A stretch of DNA of 64,000 nucleotides, from contig KQ959685.1 in assembly GCA_001552935.1 (NCBI GenBank), forward strand, positions 52,247 to 116,246, given 5' to 3'. Shown here piece by piece: positions 46,647-55,422 of the stretch. A program made the position numbers and the translations under genes. The first letter of the stretch is position 1, and each line of letters begins with the position of its first letter. The notes beneath the pieces were generated by a model that ran no database searches, had not been told where the DNA came from, and saw only the letters and a list, made by a program, of their open reading frames with translations. The stretch is from Umbribacter vaginalis. Lineage in GTDB: Bacteria; Actinomycetota; Coriobacteriia; Coriobacteriales; Eggerthellaceae.

Positions 46647-49600
46647 TTAATGCTGACTTGGACCTCGCTCACTATCATCAAACTTGGTAAACTGCTGACG
46701 CAACTTACGAGAACGCACAATCGCGTAGGCGCACAGTGCCGCCAGCGCCAGCACAACAACCACGATGCCCGCAACCGTTGACGCGTTCATAGCAGTGCTT
46801 TGATCAGGCGCAATGCCCTTCGATTTCGCTTGCGCGCGCGTGGATGTATCGGCATCATTTTGAGGCGTAACCGAGGAATCGCCCAGTGCGTCAAGCGCTG
46901 CTTCTTCGGCATTTGTAACAGTGTTGTCGTGTGCACCTGCCATGTAATTCTTCACAACATCGGGAACACGTCCACCACCTGAACGGGGCAAACCGCTAAA
47001 GTTCAAACTAAAGGTTGCTGGCCATGTGTGCATGCGTTCGCCCTTGAAAACAGCGCCTGCAATGGTCATTGCCAAATCGCCGATGCGCACGGTTGCCGAG
47101 CAATGCTTCACAATAGCAGCGCGATTACCCGATAAAACTCCCAGGTAAACCGTTATGGAGCGCAGACCACCATCTGAATAATCCGACTGAGTAATGTTCA
47201 AGCCGCTAATGCTTTGGATGTTCATAATGCGACTTTGGATAGCAATAGGAATAGTAACCCAGCCTTCCCCTGCCTCATTTACAACCAGACGTGCATTGTT
47301 AGCAACAGGGTTCATCGGCGGAAAACCAGGATTGGTAATGTGCGGGTTCAGCGGCAATCCTGTGTCGTGCTTATCAAACCAAATGTTTGCAGAAACCGTG
47401 TAGGTACCTGCGGCAATGTGGTTTGCCGACGCATCAGCACCTGCGACACCAGCACCACCCTGTGCGTTCTGATCGGCATCGCCGGGAACAGCAGGTACGG
47501 GGCTTGCATCGATAGTCTGCGGGTTTTGCGTCGCTTTCTGAGCGTCTTGTTTCACGTTCTCAAGCAGCGCGTAGGCAAACTTCGACAAATCGGATACCGC
47601 AATCGAGAAACAGCCATCTTTCACCGTGCATATTTCACTCGTAACAGTGTTATTGGCGTGGAAATGCCATACTTTTACTTGCTTGCCATTATATTCAGGC
47701 GATGCAGGGAAGCTCAGCACCAGATTACCGAAGTTGTCGTGAACAGGCGTGCTGTTGACGTTAAGTGACACATCAAACACACCGGCCACCGCTTGCGGAT
47801 CGGCAAGCTCTTTGCCGAGCACTTGCATAATAGCAGGAGCAGCGCTTGCAACTTGTATGCTATCGAGTGCAGCGGTTGTAATATTACATACCGAACCATC
47901 AGGAACATTAGGTCCTTCAAGAATACCCTCAACAGCAACGTTGCCAGCTGCTAAACTTTGCTGCGCATCTACCATTCCAGACGCTGCGTCACCTTGTTTT
48001 ATGGCATCGCCATTCATCTCAACCGTTACGCCTTTTTTAGCAGCAATTCCCAAGGTGCCTGGCGTAAAGTTGGTAAGATCAGAACCGCTTTGAGCTTGCC
48101 CTGTCTGATTATCAGAAGTACCCGACTGCTGCTGATTGCCCGAAAGAATTTGGTTCAGCTTGTCACGCAGCGCAGGAGGAATCGATCCGCCACCCGACGA
48201 GGGCAAACCGCTCATGCGCATATTAAACGTTGCAGGCCAGTTATGATCGCGCGTTCCACCAACAAGGCTCGCAACCATCTGGAACGCTAAATCTCCCAAA
48301 TGTACTTGCACGTTGCACGGTATCGTCACACTCGTTTGACCTGAGTTTAACTTTCCTAAGTTCACTGTAATGGATGTAATGTCATCGCCTGTAGAACTAC
48401 TATCGCTTCGTGTTTGAGTATTGGTAATATTCAATCCCGAAATGCTCTTAATATGCATAATTTTCGACTGAATAGAAATAGGTACCGTTACGCTTGCTTC
48501 GCCGTTATCGTTAACGGTAAGGCGTGCATTCTTTGCAACAGGATCTTTCGGCGGAAAGCCAGGATTCGTGATGTGCGGATTCAAAGGCAAACCTGTGTCG
48601 TGCTTATCAAACCAGATATTTGCAGAAACCGTATAGGTGCCTGGTTTAATAGACCCATCACCCGCTGGCTGCTCATCGCCTGAGGGAGTGCTCGGGTTTT
48701 CAGGCTGTGTTCCCTGATTATGGTCGCCACCCTGTCCACCAGGAACACTTGGCAAAGGAACGCCATGTCCTGACGTGTCACTATTCATAATTTGCCAGGT
48801 AAATTTATAGGGCGTTGTAGTACCATCTTCCCACACAAAACCACGTTTTGGTGTAACGGTTGCCTCATACACGCCAGGCTCGGTTGCACTTCCGCCCTCA
48901 ACATTGAATTCGTTAGTGCTTGCAAGCACATGTTGCTTTTGACCACTATACAATAAATTAACTTGTGGTTTTGGCTGTTTAACTTTTTTACCAGCGTCAA
49001 CAACTACCAACGATGCAATCAACGTAGCGCCGTCTTTAGAATGTAAGGATGGTTGCCCCTCAAGATCGCTCGAAGTTGAATCATAGATGGCTCCATAAAA
49101 CACAAGGTAATCAAATATTGCTTTACCAGACTGCGCCGCTTCTTCATCAGAAATAATCCCCTTGAGGAGCGCATCAATGTTAGCTTGATTTTCATTTAAT
49201 GACACACTTACGCTATTACCGAAAGACAAGGAACTCAGTTTGCATTTTCCATACTGCTTGCCTGAAGTATCGGAAAGAAGAGCAAATACCTGCGCTTGCC
49301 CTGTTGAAGTAGGCAACGTATACGTTAGGTCGAGGAACATCTCAGCGCCGCTGCCAGATAAATCTGCACGCATAACAGGTGTTGCCACCGTAGCTCCTGG
49401 AGCCTTTCCATACGTAGCAATTCCATACGATGTAGCACGTAGCGCATCTGTAACGCCAAAATCATTTACATTATTAAGCGGAGTAGTTTTAACCTTGATC
49501 TTTGCAAAATCTCTCATTGCATCGAAAGACGTAGTAACGTATGCTTTAAGCTGCAAATAGTCTTCATCACTTGCTTCATCAGACCTCACAGGGTCGCCAT

Positions 49601-51233
49601 AACTTAAAACGGTACGCACGTGCGTATCATTATCACGTGGCGAACACAGCGTATATAACTGCTTTGATGCTACCTGTTTAGGTACAACGTAAAATATCCC
49701 CGTATCATGAACGGTAACGGTTATAAAACTTGTCGAACCGACCGTTTCCCTTTGTCCTGATAATTCATGAGCGCCCTGTGAATCAAGGAATACTACCTTG
49801 TCATCGGCATGAACAAGAGGAAGTTGAACTTTTGCACTCATACCTAAATCAAATGGTATGTCTGTGTTGTTATTGCGCGCATTAAGTGAGTACAAGCGCA
49901 CACCTGAATCGGCTTTAATATCGGAATAATATGAGTGTAAAGAATTAACCCAGTACTGAATATCCTGTTCATTGGTAAGCGGCGTCATATGTACAAGCAA
50001 TTTTCCCGCATTAATATCTGCAATATGCGTTGATTGTGTTGTAAATGAAAGCTCTACACGCGTTTTATTAGCATTGTCGGCAAATACTTTCGTGCCGCTT
50101 GCGTTCCCTAACAAGCGCGCATTTTTGAGATCAACGGTAACATCCAAACTGTGTGATGGTTCGCCATCGCAATTAGGAATCCACATATCAAGTGGAGTTG
50201 CAAATACGCGCCATCCTGAGCGCCCACTACCAAATTGATACAGTCCACTATGATTTTTTAATACAAGATCTAAATGGTCAATACGCGTTTTAGGACTACC
50301 CGGCTTAGCAATATTGGCATTATGGCCCATATCTGCGCCAACAGCAGGCGATTTAGGAATAGGAGAGGTGTGTAGCGATTTTACTTCTATAGTTGATCCG
50401 CTTGACACTTCTTGTACCGTAAATGCAGGATTAAGCAAATCAATCGACAATTCATATACGCCCTGATTAACCTTTAACGTTGCATTATACGTCAACGGCG
50501 CTGTTGGAATGCCGCGTGGGCCAATACCTACTGGATTAACGGGGCTTGTAGTGTATCCGCGTGCGCCAATAGGTGTGAGTATAGAAATATTTGCTGTTAC
50601 GGAATACGTACCATCAGATAAGTCGGCTGCGCTATAAAATTTTGGCTCACTACCAGGAAGATACGGATCAGGCTCTGTATTGGGGCACACGTCAGCTGGT
50701 TTTTCTCCAAGAGTATTTGGTGTGTCTTCTTCCGAGGATGGCTCGTCACTTAAAGTGCTACCATCTGCACCTGCTTCAGTTGCGCTTCGGTTTTCTAAAC
50801 TGCCTGTACTATTGAGCAACGCAGGCGAAGCTGAAGTCGAAGATGGTACATGCGCACTATCACCATAACTGTTTTGGCTCTGTGCTAATGAAGCGTTCTC
50901 TTTAGTGGGTGCAACATTAGTACGTTCAGTTAAATTCTTGCCTGCTTGTATGCTCTGTGCATCTTGCTGTGGCTGAACTGCTGATGGCGCAGGCACGTAC
51001 GAAGACGTATTCGATGTATGCGGCGAGCTTGGTTGCGCGCCCAATGGATCTGCCGAGGCTTTCGGCGAAGGCGCAGGCAAAGGTTGTGCTGCCTGTTGTG
51101 GCGCATTCGATGGTTCTTGCGTAGTTGTGCCTGCTGTTGGCACCGTATCTGCAAATGCCACATGTGGTGCCATTGAAACACACAACACCACAGCTAAGAA
51201 AACGTGCAGTATCCGTGTGGAAAATGTTCTCAT
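46647..51233 (-). CDS. Surface protein with three GxYTVxANI domains and C-terminal membrane anchor
   Basis: 1528 residues. The signal peptide ends near AFADT; residues about 30-190 are Ser/Pro/Gln-rich. Three related beta-rich domains follow: A (about 208-380, DGTYSVTANISILTPIGARG), B (about 864-1014) and C (about 1274-1414). B and C share GTYTVSANIWFDKHDTGLPL almost identically, and a closing His-x-Trp strand (HNWPATF, HTWPATF). Between them lie other beta domains. It ends with a membrane helix (about 1491-1515) and a basic tail, with no LPXTG. The domain pattern recalls NEAT-like beta sandwiches, but I could not confirm this. I chose the ATG at 51233 for the AAGGAAGGG site. Confidence 0.77.
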   Translation of the reverse strand: MRTFSTRILHVFLAVVLCVSMAPHVAFADTVPTAGTTTQEPSNAPQQAAQPLPAPSPKASADPLGAQPSSPHTSNTSSYVPAPSAVQPQQDAQSIQAGKNLTERTNVAPTKENASLAQSQNSYGDSAHVPSSTSASPALLNSTGSLENRSATEAGADGSTLSDEPSSEEDTPNTLGEKPADVCPNTEPDPYLPGSEPKFYSAADLSDGTYSVTANISILTPIGARGYTTSPVNPVGIGPRGIPTAPLTYNATLKVNQGVYELSIDLLNPAFTVQEVSSGSTIEVKSLHTSPIPKSPAVGADMGHNANIAKPGSPKTRIDHLDLVLKNHSGLYQFGSGRSGWRVFATPLDMWIPNCDGEPSHSLDVTVDLKNARLLGNASGTKVFADNANKTRVELSFTTQSTHIADINAGKLLVHMTPLTNEQDIQYWVNSLHSYYSDIKADSGVRLYSLNARNNNTDIPFDLGMSAKVQLPLVHADDKVVFLDSQGAHELSGQRETVGSTSFITVTVHDTGIFYVVPKQVASKQLYTLCSPRDNDTHVRTVLSYGDPVRSDEASDEDYLQLKAYVTTSFDAMRDFAKIKVKTTPLNNVNDFGVTDALRATSYGIATYGKAPGATVATPVMRADLSGSGAEMFLDLTYTLPTSTGQAQVFALLSDTSGKQYGKCKLSSLSFGNSVSVSLNENQANIDALLKGIISDEEAAQSGKAIFDYLVFYGAIYDSTSSDLEGQPSLHSKDGATLIASLVVVDAGKKVKQPKPQVNLLYSGQKQHVLASTNEFNVEGGSATEPGVYEATVTPKRGFVWEDGTTTPYKFTWQIMNSDTSGHGVPLPSVPGGQGGDHNQGTQPENPSTPSGDEQPAGDGSIKPGTYTVSANIWFDKHDTGLPLNPHITNPGFPPKDPVAKNARLTVNDNGEASVTVPISIQSKIMHIKSISGLNITNTQTRSDSSSTGDDITSITVNLGKLNSGQTSVTIPCNVQVHLGDLAFQMVASLVGGTRDHNWPATFNMRMSGLPSSGGGSIPPALRDKLNQILSGNQQQSGTSDNQTGQAQSGSDLTNFTPGTLGIAAKKGVTVEMNGDAIKQGDAASGMVDAQQSLAAGNVAVEGILEGPNVPDGSVCNITTAALDSIQVASAAPAIMQVLGKELADPQAVAGVFDVSLNVNSTPVHDNFGNLVLSFPASPEYNGKQVKVWHFHANNTVTSEICTVKDGCFSIAVSDLSKFAYALLENVKQDAQKATQNPQTIDASPVPAVPGDADQNAQGGAGVAGADASANHIAAGTYTVSANIWFDKHDTGLPLNPHITNPGFPPMNPVANNARLVVNEAGEGWVTIPIAIQSRIMNIQSISGLNITQSDYSDGGLRSITVYLGVLSGNRAAIVKHCSATVRIGDLAMTIAGAVFKGERMHTWPATFSLNFSGLPRSGGGRVPDVVKNYMAGAHDNTVTNAEEAALDALGDSSVTPQNDADTSTRAQAKSKGIAPDQSTAMNASTVAGIVVVVLALAALCAYAIVRSRKLRQQFTKFDDSERGPSQH

Positions 51234-51360
51234 AACGATAAGCCCTTCCTTTCTCATCTCTGCATGAATTCAAGCAATAAATGCGTTAAACGACTTTCAA
51301 TATGTATGAAGCGTGATAAAGCTCAGGGAAAAATCTCATTACGCATATGCTGGATATGCA

Positions 51361-52008
51361 TTAAAATCCCAGCGTAACATGCAAATCCCAGTGCTTTTCT
51401 CCTCTATATAATGCAAATTTTACGAATTCAACGCAGGCTGTGAAGGTATATGCATGAGAGAAATCTTTAACATGAGTAATATCAAACACTATTTCAGAAA
51501 TACGTTTATCGCCTTTATAGAAAAATGTGGACCATTTCGTTGTTTGACGACTTTGAACATGAAGGACACCATCAGTCGAAACATCAGAAATATGCATCAC
51601 ACCAAGCGTATTGTTCACTACCGGAACGTGCAGCAATTTTTTACCATCTTCGGTAATAGTAAGCGTTGCGTTCTGCTTAACAGGAGTAATGGGTTTATGG
51701 AGCGGGGGCTCGCTTGGATTGGTAACATACGCATTTTTGTGGATAGGCGTATCCTTCTTGTCGACATATATATTTGCTGTTACGGTATAAGTACCAGGAG
51801 CTGTAATGTGCGCTATATCATCATTTGGCGAAGCAGCAAATGCGCTTGGTACGGCGCCCTCAAAGAAACTGGCTCCTTGGGTGGCATGCTGCGCCAGCGT
51901 TGGTACGCCGCCTGCGTTCATGCCTGCGGCAAGCACTGCAACAGCAAGCGCTCCACCTGCTGATTTTTTAAACAAATCGCGGCGTGTTAGTGAGTTTTCA
52001 GTATTCAT
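51361..52008 (-). CDS. Tat-exported protein with a single GxYTVxANI domain
   Basis: 215 residues. A twin-arginine signal LTRRDLFKKSAGGALAVAVL opens the protein and is followed by a typical Tat hydrophobic stretch. A single copy of the domain (about 71-215) begins GTYTVTANIYVDKKDTPIHK, includes AYVTNPSEPP, and closes with GEKHWDLHVTLGF. No anchor is present, so it is probably secreted and soluble. Tat export suggests folding, perhaps with a cofactor, before secretion (inference). The ATG at 52008 has AAAGGAAG upstream; the earlier GTG would contain that site. It lies 127 bases upstream of the anchored relative and may be co-expressed. Confidence 0.73.
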   Translation of the reverse strand: MNTENSLTRRDLFKKSAGGALAVAVLAAGMNAGGVPTLAQHATQGASFFEGAVPSAFAASPNDDIAHITAPGTYTVTANIYVDKKDTPIHKNAYVTNPSEPPLHKPITPVKQNATLTITEDGKKLLHVPVVNNTLGVMHISDVSTDGVLHVQSRQTTKWSTFFYKGDKRISEIVFDITHVKDFSHAYTFTACVEFVKFALYRGEKHWDLHVTLGF

Positions 52009-52414
52009 GAGTCTTCCTTTCACTCGTGTAAGGCAATGATTATTTTGTTAACCATTGCTTATAGGTAACTACAACTTACTTTTTATAGGAAGAGCAAGAA
52101 AAAAGATGTTGCAGCTGCAACATCTGGCGAAAAAAAATTAAAAAATATAAAGAATTATTCAGCACAGCATTAGTAAAAATTATAAAATGCCTTATCAAAA
52201 CGCATAAACTATAAGCGGGAATGTAGATGGTGTCGGGCGTGAATACACAAAGTCTACATAACTTTCCTATCGCCGCTGCTGGCGGATGGGTGCGAAAGAG
52301 AGTGTGTAGCGCCGTCGAATGTGCGATGCTGGCGAATGGGTGCTGGAAAAAGCAAACTGGTGAGGGAGCACAAAAACGCACCCTCACCAGACAGACATTT
52401 CTACTCGAACAAAA
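52009..52414. other. Gap between Tat-protein gene and hypE
   Basis: Mostly AT-rich (to 52200) with GGCTGGCGRATGGGTGC twice (about 52277 and 52329). The hypE terminator is at its right end. The promoter of the Tat-protein gene should lie near 52020-52120, but I could not fix its boxes. Confidence 0.4.
52357..52390 (-). terminator. Rho-independent terminator of hypE
   Basis: CTGGTGAGGG (52357-52366) and CCCTCACCAG (52381-52390) form a perfect 10-pair stem with a 14-base loop. On the minus strand TTTGCTTTTT follows. It lies 25 bases after the hypE stop. Confidence 0.82.
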
Positions 52415-53437
52415 CTAACAAATGCGCGGCAGCTGTTCTCCAACCAGCATATCAAGAATACGCAAACCGCCAATAGGTGTGCGAATAAGCGCCTTCGGGC
52501 CTCGATTGGCGGCCATTTCAGTTACCTCGCCAATGATGGCAGCATCGCGCCCGTAGCAGTTCGCCTTCATGGCAGCAAGCGCAGCGTCGGCCTCGCTAGC
52601 AGGTACAATAGCAACCATCTTGCCTTCGTTCGCCACCTGGAAAATGTCGTAGCCCAGCATCTCACACGCGCCCATAACATTGTCCTTCACGGGCACGGCG
52701 TCCTGGTCAACCACCATGTCGGTTTGCGACTGAGCAGCAAATTCGTTCAGTGTTGACGCCAATCCGCCGCGCGTTGGGTCGCGGAAAGCGCGCGTGTGCG
52801 GCGCCACAGCCAATACATCGGCAATAAGATGATTAAGCGGTGCAGCATCACTTTGAATATCGGTTTGAAACGACAACGACTCACGACAACTCATAATAGT
52901 AATACCATGATCGCCCAGCGTTCCTGAAAGCAAAATTTTGTCTCCGGGCTGGCAATTCGTTCCACTAAGATCGATGCCATCGGGAATAAAACCAACGCCG
53001 CTTGTGTTAATGAACACGCCATCGCCGTGCCCTTTGTTCACCACTTTCGTGTCGCCGGTGACCAGTTGAACGCCCGCCTCAGCTGCGGTTTTCGCCATGG
53101 TCGCACAAATGCGCTTCACGTTATCCATCGGGTAGCCCTCTTCAAGCACAAATCCGCACGACAGGTATTTCACGCGCGCGCCGCTTGTGGCAACATCGTT
53201 GACGGTGCCGCAGATGGCAAGCTTGCCGATGTCGCCGCCGGGGAAGAAATGGGGCGAAACCACAAACGAGTCGGTAGAAAATGCAAGGCGCTCGTTGCGC
53301 TTAGGAGCAGGCAAAACGGCTGCGTCATCGCCTTTCAGCAAGATTTCGTCGCCATACGCTTTAAAGAACACTTCGTCGATAATGCGCTTCATCATCGATC
53401 CGCCAGAGCCATGCCCCAGCATTACTGCTTCATCCAC
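52415..53437 (-). CDS. hypE: Hydrogenase maturation protein HypE
   Basis: Makes the thiocyanate on its C-terminal Cys that becomes the cyanide ligand of [NiFe]-hydrogenase iron. 340 residues. Begins VDEAVMLGHGSGGSMMKRII, has the PurM/HypE ATP site (LLKGDDAAVLP; FSTDSFVVSPHFFPGGDIGK) and ends in PRIC, with the functional Cys as last residue. I chose the GTG at 53437, with AAGGAGG six bases upstream; the longer frame has no family sequence. The other hyp genes are outside the window. It suggests a nickel hydrogenase, in keeping with the adjacent nikR. Confidence 0.95.
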   Translation of the reverse strand: MDEAVMLGHGSGGSMMKRIIDEVFFKAYGDEILLKGDDAAVLPAPKRNERLAFSTDSFVVSPHFFPGGDIGKLAICGTVNDVATSGARVKYLSCGFVLEEGYPMDNVKRICATMAKTAAEAGVQLVTGDTKVVNKGHGDGVFINTSGVGFIPDGIDLSGTNCQPGDKILLSGTLGDHGITIMSCRESLSFQTDIQSDAAPLNHLIADVLAVAPHTRAFRDPTRGGLASTLNEFAAQSQTDMVVDQDAVPVKDNVMGACEMLGYDIFQVANEGKMVAIVPASEADAALAAMKANCYGRDAAIIGEVTEMAANRGPKALIRTPIGGLRILDMLVGEQLPRIC

Positions 53438-53686
53438 CAAAAACCTCCTTGTGAAAAAAGAAAGCTGGCTATTATGTACGCCAGCAATGTCAAATGTTAC
53501 CTTATTTTGTGCTGTTTGCGCGCGTACAACTTGTACTATCAGGGCTTTGCGCATGTACAACCACTACGTGCGATGCGCACCAACCAAGATATACCTCGGC
53601 TTCAAGCTGTATGTTCTTGTTCACTCACTCTTGCTTCTACAAACAAAGTGCGAACGTACATTCACGCGATCATTTGTGTGCACACA

Positions 53687-54109
53687 TTAAGCAAGTGCCG
53701 ACGTTGACGTAAGCACCAACTTGCCATTTTTCACGCCCTTGGTTCCAAGGATGGTGTTGGCAATGTCTTGAACCGCAAACGACTCGCCGCGCAAAATAAT
53801 TACCTCAAGGCAGCTATGCTCGTTCAAATGCACATGCACCGTAGAAATAACATGCCCATAATAATTATGCTGAATGTCGTGGAGTTTTTCTTGCACTTCG
53901 CTTGCATGATGGTCGTACACAATAGTAAGTGTGCCCATCACCTCGGCGCCTGGCAGCTCGGAGTCTTGCGCAACCAACGCTTCACGCACTAAATCGCGCA
54001 CAACTTCACTTCTGTTTTTTGCAAGACCGCGCCGCGCCACCAGCGAATCAAAGCGGGTGAGCAGCGACGCAGGCATAGCAACAGAAAAACGAATGAGGTC
54101 GTCTTTCAT
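53687..54109 (-). CDS. nikR: Nickel-responsive repressor NikR
   Basis: 140 residues. The ribbon-helix-helix DNA-binding part (about 5-45: IRFSVAMPASLLTRFDSLVA) is followed by an ACT-like nickel domain: YDHHASEVQEKLHDIQHNYY (His-77 type ligand) and HVHLNEHSCLEVIILRG, with the two His and Cys of the site. It represses nickel uptake when nickel is plentiful. Start lies seven bases after the stop of the 84-residue gene; it has no good ribosome site of its own, so it is probably coupled. No clear NikR palindrome was found upstream. Confidence 0.95.
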   Translation of the reverse strand: MKDDLIRFSVAMPASLLTRFDSLVARRGLAKNRSEVVRDLVREALVAQDSELPGAEVMGTLTIVYDHHASEVQEKLHDIQHNYYGHVISTVHVHLNEHSCLEVIILRGESFAVQDIANTILGTKGVKNGKLVLTSTSALA

Positions 54110-54115
54110 AAGCGG

Positions 54116-54370
54116 TTACACCAAATTTGTTACGACACCAGAAGCGGCCTCAGCGTCATCTTCAAGCGCATCACGCGCATCTGCCAGCAAAGCACGAACT
54201 TCGTCAAGTTTTTCCATAGCTTCATGAAGCGTTTTGCCTGTTTTTGCGAAACCACCATCGGCAGCCATATGAGCTAAGTTGTGTGTCCAGCGGCGCTCCA
54301 ACTTTACATGGTCATCGATTTGTTCAACCATTTGGTCAAATTGACCTGTATTAACACCATTTGTACACAT
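54116..54370 (-). CDS. Small helical protein upstream of nikR
   Basis: 84 residues, not recognised. Mostly alpha-helical by composition (QFDQMVEQIDDHVKLERRWT; LHEAMEKLDEVRALLADARD). Three His (DDHVKL, THNLAHM) and a Cys at position 2 could bind metal, but nothing proves it. I chose the ATG at 54370 because GGGAGG precedes it. The stop lies six bases before nikR, and nikR seems to depend on its translation. A role in nickel handling is plausible but inferred only from position. Confidence 0.55.
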   Translation of the reverse strand: MCTNGVNTGQFDQMVEQIDDHVKLERRWTHNLAHMAADGGFAKTGKTLHEAMEKLDEVRALLADARDALEDDAEAASGVVTNLV

Positions 54371-54548
54371 AATATCCTCCCTTAACATTTTTCGTCTAAT
54401 TCGTAATATACCGCAGTTTGCATTTTTTGGTAGAGAACAGACAAATAATTCTCTATTTATCGCAAAATTGTAACGAATGTATGAGAAATTTAGAAAACGT
54501 ATTATTGTAGCAAGTTTCTCGTTGAATGTCGTCAAGCAGACTATACGT

Positions 54549-54579
54549 TATAATGTGTTGGGTGTGTTGGGTGTGTTGG
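54549..54579 (+). promoter_or_regulatory. -10 box and TGTGTTGGG triplicate
   Basis: TATAAT (54549-54554) is followed directly by three 9-base units TGTGTTGGG (54554-54579, the last ending GGA). No good -35 box lies at 16-18 bases. The units would fall at or near the start of a transcript for the plus-strand gene at 54648. Confidence 0.4.
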
Positions 54580-54647
54580 AATGAAAGCGCAGAAAATGCA
54601 CGTAGCGCGCACAGAAAGGCGCAACATTCATCGCAAAAGGAGCAAGC

Positions 54648-55247
54648 ATGCTTGAAAGCTCGCAATACACGTGCGCTAAACAGTTCGCCGCCTTTATAGC
54701 GGGGAACGCAGCAGCGCGCCTTGTTATTGCCAGCACGCGTCCGTTTGAGGCGTCATCTGCGGAAATGGAAGCTTGGACGCGTATCATAGCCGCGCTGAAC
54801 ATTGCCGATAACGATTATGCTTTCGTGTCACAGAACCCCAAAAATCAAGACGCGAGCCTTCAAGCGCGACAACTGGTGAAGGTGGTAGAAGGCATCGATC
54901 CAATAGCGCTTATATGTTGCGACGAGGCATTTTTTTCGCAGTTGAAAGCGGGATATGCGCAAGCGCCGACCACAGAAAACCACACCAACCAATTTGCGGA
55001 GCTCATACAGGCGATGCCCGAACTTAGAGTGTTGGCGCCTTCGTTGACGCAGACGCCTAACCCCACGGCGCGCGATGTTCCTGTTTGCAAAATTTATGCT
55101 AATGAGCAGGGAGAATACCTGCGTTTGTTCGGGCGTCCGTGCATTGCCTTGCGCAACTTCGGTGCCGCTCTTGCTTCTCAGCACGCAAAGCAGCAGGTGT
55201 GGAGCCTTATCAAGCAACTCGAACCTTTGCTTGCCTCAAACGCCTAA
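54648..55247 (+). CDS. Conserved-looking protein of unknown function
   Basis: 199 residues, not recognised. No membrane segment or signal peptide. Patterns seen: LVIASTRPFEASSAEMEAWT near the start, VEGIDPIALICCDEAFFSQL (about 75-94) and YLRLFGRPCIALRNFGAALA near the end. The alternation of short strands and helices suggests a small Rossmann-like fold. AAGGAG at good spacing before the ATG and a TATAAT upstream. It sits between nikR and a surface gene on the opposite strand, and may relate to nickel or hydrogenase only by position. Confidence 0.6.
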   Translation: MLESSQYTCAKQFAAFIAGNAAARLVIASTRPFEASSAEMEAWTRIIAALNIADNDYAFVSQNPKNQDASLQARQLVKVVEGIDPIALICCDEAFFSQLKAGYAQAPTTENHTNQFAELIQAMPELRVLAPSLTQTPNPTARDVPVCKIYANEQGEYLRLFGRPCIALRNFGAALASQHAKQQVWSLIKQLEPLLASNA

Positions 55248-55422
55248 AACGCCCATTTAATGAACCCCTAAACGTTTTTTCAACGAACATCTACGCCCCT
55301 CATTACCATTCGGAGCTATTGCAATATGCATTTTAATATCTGTACAACGCATCGTCCATACAACATGTCGTTCGTGGAACGTATCGTAACCAATCGTCCA
55401 TCATATTTGTACGAATGCTGTA

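Noticed and set aside
54371..54647. Possible NikR operator (GTATGA-N16-TCATAC type)
   Set aside because: One GTATGA half-site is present near 54478, but the second half is not found at the required distance.
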